From positions 1-17,235 of the forward strand of contig CAMBHQ010000005.1 in the NCBI GenBank assembly GCA_945867245.1: a stretch of DNA of 17,235 nt, read 5' to 3'. The translations under genes were made by a program, and so were the position numbers. How positions within the stretch are numbered: position 1 is the first letter of the stretch; every line of letters begins with the position of its first letter. Below the pieces are notes generated by a model that ran no database searches, had not been told where the DNA came from, and saw only the letters and a program-made list of their open reading frames with translations. This document shows positions 13,335 through 17,235 of the stretch, piece by piece. Source of the stretch: an uncultured Porphyromonas sp. GTDB taxonomy: Bacteria > Bacteroidota > Bacteroidia > Bacteroidales > Porphyromonadaceae.

Positions 13335-14420
13335 CTAGGACTGAGTACGCCCTGTAGCGAAAGCCAGCAGTCGTGGCGTATAGCGCTGCATAAGCCTATA
13401 CCAGACATAGCAGACAGCCATCACGATAGCCGGTGTGGCGAAGTAGCCCAGCAGGCGCATACCCAGCGTATCCATCAGAGGGAGACGTGCCACAAGCCCC
13501 TTAACCCAGGGCAGGATGTATATCTCATTGGATACATAGATAAAGAAGGTAGCAGGCGCCAGATACACCGCCCAGTTATATAGCGTGGCATAGCGTGAGT
13601 AGAGCCAATTGAAGAGGTTGACAATGCAGACAGTGCCACCGAAGATCTGACAGAAGCGTATCATCATACCCGCCCAAGGCTCCTCTACGAGCTGCAGTAC
13701 CACCATCGTGGGCAGCACCAGCAATATCAGCAGAGAGGGATAGCGCATACGCCAGCAGAGCTCGGGTATGTCATGCCGATAAAGCCCTAGATACGCTCCT
13801 ATACCAAAGAATGTTATCGCCATAGGCGTGAAGCCCGTAAAGGGTATCACCCAGCCTGTGAGATAATAGCCGATGAGGAGCAGTAAGCCCCAATGCTTTA
13901 GATAGCGGAAAAGGTAGTAATACAGTGGAGATATCAGCAACTGACACATCAGATCTCGTACATACCACAGAGAGCCATTGGCGCAGTTCCACAGAGGCAC
14001 ATTGAGGCTCGGATAATTGACCTTGCCGTAAAAGACATCGTAGGATAGGCCCAGGAGATGGAAGAGCTCGTTCTTGGCCAATACGACGCCGATAAAGAGT
14101 AAGCCCCATATCAAAAAGGGTAGCAATAGCGTAGGTATACGCTTAGACAAGAGCTTGAGATAATACTCCTGAGACCAGCCCTCGTCAGGCACTCTGTTGT
14201 AGGCGTAGTAGGCCGAGAGCACGAAGAAGCAAGCCACAGCGGCATAGAGCACCTTGCCCCCGAGCCACTCGGTCAGGAAGTAGAAGCTATAGTCCGAGAC
14301 CTGACTCATCTCGGGGATAGCCCCCTTGTTGTAATGCGTGTGTATCAGGATAATCAGATAGATCAGCGGTACACGTATCGCATTCAGTAGCTCTGACTGG
14401 TTGATTTTATTCGGTAGCAT
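13335..14420 (-). CDS. Membrane acyltransferase, family 3 (O-acetyltransferase type)
   Basis: The 361-residue protein has about ten membrane segments and family 3 features: ELLNAIRVPLIYLIILIHTHY with the first-segment histidine, CFFVLSAYYAY, and NGSLWYVRDLMCQLL. It is a clear paralogue of the product of 9870-10967. ATG at 14420 is chosen over an in-frame ATG at 14453 because MLPNKINQSELLNAIR then lines up with the start of that paralogue. It is the middle gene of a minus-strand run: ribE ends 68 nt upstream and the plug gene begins 7 nt downstream. It likely acylates a surface sugar; the acceptor is unknown. Confidence 0.87.
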   Translation of the reverse strand: MLPNKINQSELLNAIRVPLIYLIILIHTHYNKGAIPEMSQVSDYSFYFLTEWLGGKVLYAAVACFFVLSAYYAYNRVPDEGWSQEYYLKLLSKRIPTLLLPFLIWGLLFIGVVLAKNELFHLLGLSYDVFYGKVNYPSLNVPLWNCANGSLWYVRDLMCQLLISPLYYYLFRYLKHWGLLLLIGYYLTGWVIPFTGFTPMAITFFGIGAYLGLYRHDIPELCWRMRYPSLLILLVLPTMVVLQLVEEPWAGMMIRFCQIFGGTVCIVNLFNWLYSRYATLYNWAVYLAPATFFIYVSNEIYILPWVKGLVARLPLMDTLGMRLLGYFATPAIVMAVCYVWYRLMQRYTPRLLAFATGRTQS

Positions 14421-14488
14421 AGATATATTACTTCTCGAAGCGTAGTTTGACATCTAAGCGCTTCTCACCCATGGAGACTCTCGGCTCT

Positions 14489-15094
14489 TTAGCCCTGATA
14501 GCCCTGCATCTTGCAGAAGTACTTGCCGATGATATCAAACTCTAGGTTCACCACCGTGCCAGGCTCTATGCGACAGAAGTTCGTATTGTCGTGCGTGTAA
14601 GGGATGATGGCTACCTCGAAGCTCTCGTAGGTAGAGTTGCAGACCGTCAGGCTACAGCCATTGACACATACAGAGCCTTTCTCTACGGTGACGTAGCCCT
14701 GACGCACCATCTCGGGCGTCGTCGTGTATTCGAAGCGATAGTACCAGCTACCCTCGGCCTCGCGCACCTCGGTACAACGTGCCGTCTGGTCTACGTGGCC
14801 CTGCACGATATGGCCGTCTAGGCGTCCGCCTAGGAGCATACTGCGCTCGAGGTTCACTAGGTCGCCCACACGAAGTAGGCCGAGGTTACTGCGCTCTAGC
14901 GTCTCGCGTATGGCCGTAACGGTGTAGGTATCGCCCTCTAGGGCTACCACTGTCAGGCATACGCCATTGTGCGCTATGCTCTGGTCAATCTTGAGCTCGT
15001 CTACGAAGCTACAACGCATCGTGATATGGAGGTTATCTCCCTCCTCTCGGAGCGCCACTACGTGGGCATACTCCTCTACAATTCCGCTAAACAT
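14489..15094 (-). CDS. ribE: Riboflavin synthase, alpha subunit
   Basis: The 201-residue protein begins MFSGIVEE and consists of two lumazine-binding repeats. The first contains NGVCLTV and GHIVQGHVD; the second contains VEKGSVCVNGCSLTV. It converts two 6,7-dimethyl-8-ribityllumazine molecules to riboflavin plus a pyrimidine product, as a trimer in the cytoplasm. Length is normal. No FMN riboswitch is visible upstream, where the gap to argS is repeat R6. The gene is often called ribE in this phylum and ribC in others. Confidence 0.96.
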   Translation of the reverse strand: MFSGIVEEYAHVVALREEGDNLHITMRCSFVDELKIDQSIAHNGVCLTVVALEGDTYTVTAIRETLERSNLGLLRVGDLVNLERSMLLGGRLDGHIVQGHVDQTARCTEVREAEGSWYYRFEYTTTPEMVRQGYVTVEKGSVCVNGCSLTVCNSTYESFEVAIIPYTHDNTNFCRIEPGTVVNLEFDIIGKYFCKMQGYQG

Positions 15095-15104
15095 ATTTGT
15101 TGGT

Positions 15105-15242
15105 TATTAGTGGCTAGTGATCAGTGGGCAGTGGGGCGGGCAGAGCCCGCAGTGGGCAGTGGCCAGTATGCAGTGGTCGGTAGCGTGCGCCAGCCACTAG
15201 CCACTGACCACTGCTTACTGATCACTGCGGGCTCTGCCCGCC
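15105..15242. repeat. Heptamer inverted-repeat element R6 with hairpins at both ends
   Basis: Exact 20-bp inverted arms at 15135-15154 and 15223-15242 each carry the GCGGGC/GCCCGC hairpin followed by AGTG. Between them lie heptamers (GCAGTGG, CCAGTAT), the core GCGTGCGCCAGC at 15183-15194 and opposed heptamers (CCACTAG, CCACTGA). Further heptamers lie outside at 15105-15134. It fills the gap between ribE's start and argS's stop (TAATAATAG on the minus strand). Confidence 0.87.
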
Positions 15243-15247
15243 TATTA

Positions 15248-17044
15248 TTACATTCTCTCGGGCATCTCTATGCCTAGTAGGCCCATAGCACGCTGTAGGG
15301 TGCCTGCTACGGCATGGCTCAGCGATAGACGGAAGGCACGTACGGCCTCGTCCGTCTCGCGGAGGATAGAGAAGTCGTGGTAAAACTGATTATACTCCTT
15401 CACCAGCTCGTAGGCATAGTTGGCAATGACGGCAGGGCTGTAGCTGCGTCCGGCCTCGGCTACGACCTCGGCATACTCGGCTAGGCGGGCGATGAGCTCC
15501 TCTTCCTTGGGCGCTAGCGCAATAGCCGTGGCATTAGCACTATGGCGATAGTCGTGGCCATCGGCGGCAGCCCTACGCTCTAGCGAACGGATACGGGCAT
15601 AGGTGTATTGGATGAATGAGCCGGTATTGCCGTTGAAGTCGATAGACTCCTGTGGGTCGAAGACCATATTCTTGCGTGGGTCTACCTTGAGGATAAAGTA
15701 CTTCAGGCTACCGAGGCCCACACGGCGAGCCACTTCGGCTGCTTCCTCCTCGCTCATATCCTTATTCTTGCCTGCCTCGTCGGCAATCTGTCGGGCCGTA
15801 GCCTGCATCTCGTCCATCAGGTCGTCGGCATCTACGACAGTGCCCTCACGGCTTTTCATCTTGCCGTTGGGTAGCTCCACCATGCCGTAGCTAAAGTGCA
15901 CGAGGTCGCGCCCAAAGGCGAAGCCCAGCTTGTCGAGCACATGGCTCAGCACCTGGAAGTGGTAGTTCTGCTCGTTGCCCACGACGTAGACCATCTTGTC
16001 GATAGCATAGTCGTCGTAGCGGAGCTTGGCCGTGCCTATGTCCTGCGTGATATATACCGAGGTACCATCGCTGCGCAGTAGTATCTTGCGGTCGAGGCCT
16101 TCGGCCGTGAGGTCTGCCCATACGGAGCCGTCCTCGGCACGCTCGAAGGTACCCGCCTCTAGTCCACGCAGTACCTCCTCCTTACCATTGAGGTAGGTCT
16201 GGCTCTCGTAGTAAATCTTGTCGAAGCTAACGCCCATGCGCTTGTAGGTCTCGTCGAAGCCAGCATAGACCCACTCATTCATCCGACGCCAGAGGGCTAC
16301 GGTCTCTTCGTCGCCTTCCTCCCACTTGCGCAGTAGCTCGCGAGCCTCGGCCATCAGCGCTGAGGCAGCCTCGGCCTCTTCCTTGGTCTTGCCTGCGGCG
16401 ATGAGCTCGTTTAGCTCGGCCTTGTAATGCTTGTCGAAGAGGACGTAGAAGTCGCCAATCAGGTGGTCGCCCTTCTTGCCTGTGGACTCGGGCGTAGCGC
16501 CCTCGCCCCACTTCATCCAGGCGAGCATACTCTTGCATATATGTATGCCGCGGTCATTGACGATATTGGTTTTGACCACACGCTGTCCCGTAGCCTCTAG
16601 GATGCAGGCTAGGCTGTAGCCGAGGAGGTTGTTGCGCACGTGGCCCAGGTGCAGGGGCTTGTTGGTATTGGGGGACGAATACTCTATCATCACCAGCGGG
16701 TCGGCCTCGGTGGCCTGACGGTGGCCGTAGTCGGGCGTAGCGCTTACTTCGTCGAAGAGGGCTAGCCAGGCCGAGCTGTCGATAGTCAGATTGAGGAAGC
16801 CTTTGACAACCTGTGTAGCGCTCACTATGGGGCAATGCTCCAGCAGGTATTTGCCGAGGGCCTCGGCGGTCTCTTCGGGCTTCTGACGGCTGAGCTTCAG
16901 CAGGGGGAATGCCACGAGGGTGAGATGTCCCTCGAACTCGCGCTTACACTTCTGTATCTGTATCTGTTCGTTGGTAGCAGCTGTGCCATATAGCTTCAGG
17001 GTAGCCTCGGCCACAGCCGCCTGTAGTTGGCTGTTGATAGTCAT
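15248..17044 (-). CDS. argS: Arginyl-tRNA synthetase
   Basis: The 598-residue class I synthetase has SSPNTNKPLHLGHVRNNLLG with the HIGH-type motif HLGH at 132-135, and KMKSREGT near residue 395 in the KMSKS position. The C-terminal anticodon-binding domain includes YARIRSLERRA and the ending MPERM. It charges tRNA-Arg with arginine in the cytoplasm and, as in the family, needs the tRNA for activation. Length is normal. It starts at ATG 17044 about 25 nt downstream of a TATCTTTG box. The stop is followed by two further stop triplets and then repeat R6. Confidence 0.97.
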   Translation of the reverse strand: MTINSQLQAAVAEATLKLYGTAATNEQIQIQKCKREFEGHLTLVAFPLLKLSRQKPEETAEALGKYLLEHCPIVSATQVVKGFLNLTIDSSAWLALFDEVSATPDYGHRQATEADPLVMIEYSSPNTNKPLHLGHVRNNLLGYSLACILEATGQRVVKTNIVNDRGIHICKSMLAWMKWGEGATPESTGKKGDHLIGDFYVLFDKHYKAELNELIAAGKTKEEAEAASALMAEARELLRKWEEGDEETVALWRRMNEWVYAGFDETYKRMGVSFDKIYYESQTYLNGKEEVLRGLEAGTFERAEDGSVWADLTAEGLDRKILLRSDGTSVYITQDIGTAKLRYDDYAIDKMVYVVGNEQNYHFQVLSHVLDKLGFAFGRDLVHFSYGMVELPNGKMKSREGTVVDADDLMDEMQATARQIADEAGKNKDMSEEEAAEVARRVGLGSLKYFILKVDPRKNMVFDPQESIDFNGNTGSFIQYTYARIRSLERRAAADGHDYRHSANATAIALAPKEEELIARLAEYAEVVAEAGRSYSPAVIANYAYELVKEYNQFYHDFSILRETDEAVRAFRLSLSHAVAGTLQRAMGLLGIEMPERM

Positions 17045-17069
17045 ATATAGGATATATCTTTTATGCCTA

Positions 17070-17077
17070 CAAAGATA
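17070..17077 (-). promoter_or_regulatory. -7 promoter box for argS
   Basis: Minus strand reads TATCTTTG, matching TAnnTTTG, 25 nt before the ATG. The -33 position falls in repeat R7 and lacks TTTG. Confidence 0.6.
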
Positions 17078-17086
17078 GGTATTTAT

Positions 17087-17136
17087 AGTGAGCAGTGGCT
17101 AGTGGGCAGTATGCAGTGGGCAGTGGCTGGCGCACG
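17087..17136. repeat. Short heptamer element R7
   Basis: Six heptamer-like units (GCAGTGG, CTAGTGG, GCAGTAT, GCAGTGG, GCAGTGG) end in GCTGGCGCACG, the reverse complement of the core seen in other elements. There is no opposed arm. It lies between the argS promoter and an upstream terminator. Confidence 0.75.
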
Positions 17137-17137
17137 G

Positions 17138-17172
17138 AAAAGTGGCACCCAGTCCTTAGACTGAGTGCCACT
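17138..17172 (-). terminator. Rho-independent terminator of the gene beyond the right edge
   Basis: Minus-strand stem of 8 bp (AGTGGCAC/GTGCCACT), one mismatch, then 5 bp (CAGTC/GACTG) with a 4-nt loop, followed by TTTTCC. Confidence 0.75.
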
Positions 17173-17195
17173 CGTAATCTCTAGTGCCTGCTAAA

Positions 17196-17235
17196 TTACT
17201 TTTGCTTCACAGGGATAAGAGCTCCATATACGAAG
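17196..17235 (-). CDS. C-terminal end of an unidentified minus-strand gene
   Basis: One frame gives FVYGALIPVKQK followed by TAA, about 24 nt before a terminator on the same strand. Another frame ends in TAG a few bases later, so the frame is uncertain. Too little is visible to name the product. Confidence 0.35.
   Translation of the reverse strand, partial: FVYGALIPVKQK

Noticed and set aside
15095..15247. FMN riboswitch before ribE
   Set aside because: The gap is fully explained by repeat R6; no conserved RFN sequence blocks are visible.

Overview
The window looks like chromosomal DNA from a member of the Bacteroidota, most likely a Porphyromonas-type anaerobe; the genus is an inference. 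The reasons are Bacteroidota -7 promoter boxes (TAnnTTTG) before several genes, a histone-like DNA-binding protein of the HU-related type typical of this phylum, a probable type IX secretion plug protein, a secreted exo-beta-mannosidase, and the rarity of strong Shine-Dalgarno sites. Most genes lie on the minus strand; only two acyltransferase genes lie on the plus strand.

Layout. 1-4240: a surface-glycan region with a sialyltransferase-like gene running off the left edge, an HU-type gene and two family 2 glycosyltransferases. A ~137-bp direct repeat carrying the HU gene's 3' end, its terminator and a weak promoter lies upstream of two of the three glycosyltransferases. 4258-5381: a coupled pair, an HD phosphohydrolase and a KdsC-like KDO-8-phosphate phosphatase. 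5494-9388: a secreted GH2 beta-mannosidase and the ATPase YchF. 9418-9608: tRNA-His(GTG) with its promoter and terminator. 9870-11975: two plus-strand family 3 membrane acyltransferases. 12092-15094: minus-strand ribE, a third acyltransferase and the plug protein. 15248-17044: argS. At the right edge only a terminator and the last codons of another minus-strand gene are visible.

Biology. Glycosyltransferases, a KDO phosphatase and three membrane acyltransferases together suggest building and O-acylating cell-surface polysaccharide or LPS, interleaved with housekeeping genes (argS, ribE, ychF, tRNA-His). Two close matches to the parS consensus, plus one weaker, lie within 3.3 kb and suggest the region is near the replication origin.

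The most unusual content is between the genes. Nearly every gap holds a mosaic of degenerate short-period repeats: a 7-bp unit (NYAGTGR) arranged as two opposed arms that can fold on each other, a 9-bp unit marked by CTAG at exact 9-nt spacing, a 23-bp palindromic unit in two four-copy arrays, and a GCGGGC-AGA-GCCCGC hairpin. These repeats abut or enter gene ends: two unrelated proteins end in the same repeat-encoded tail GGQSPQ and a third ends in GGQS.
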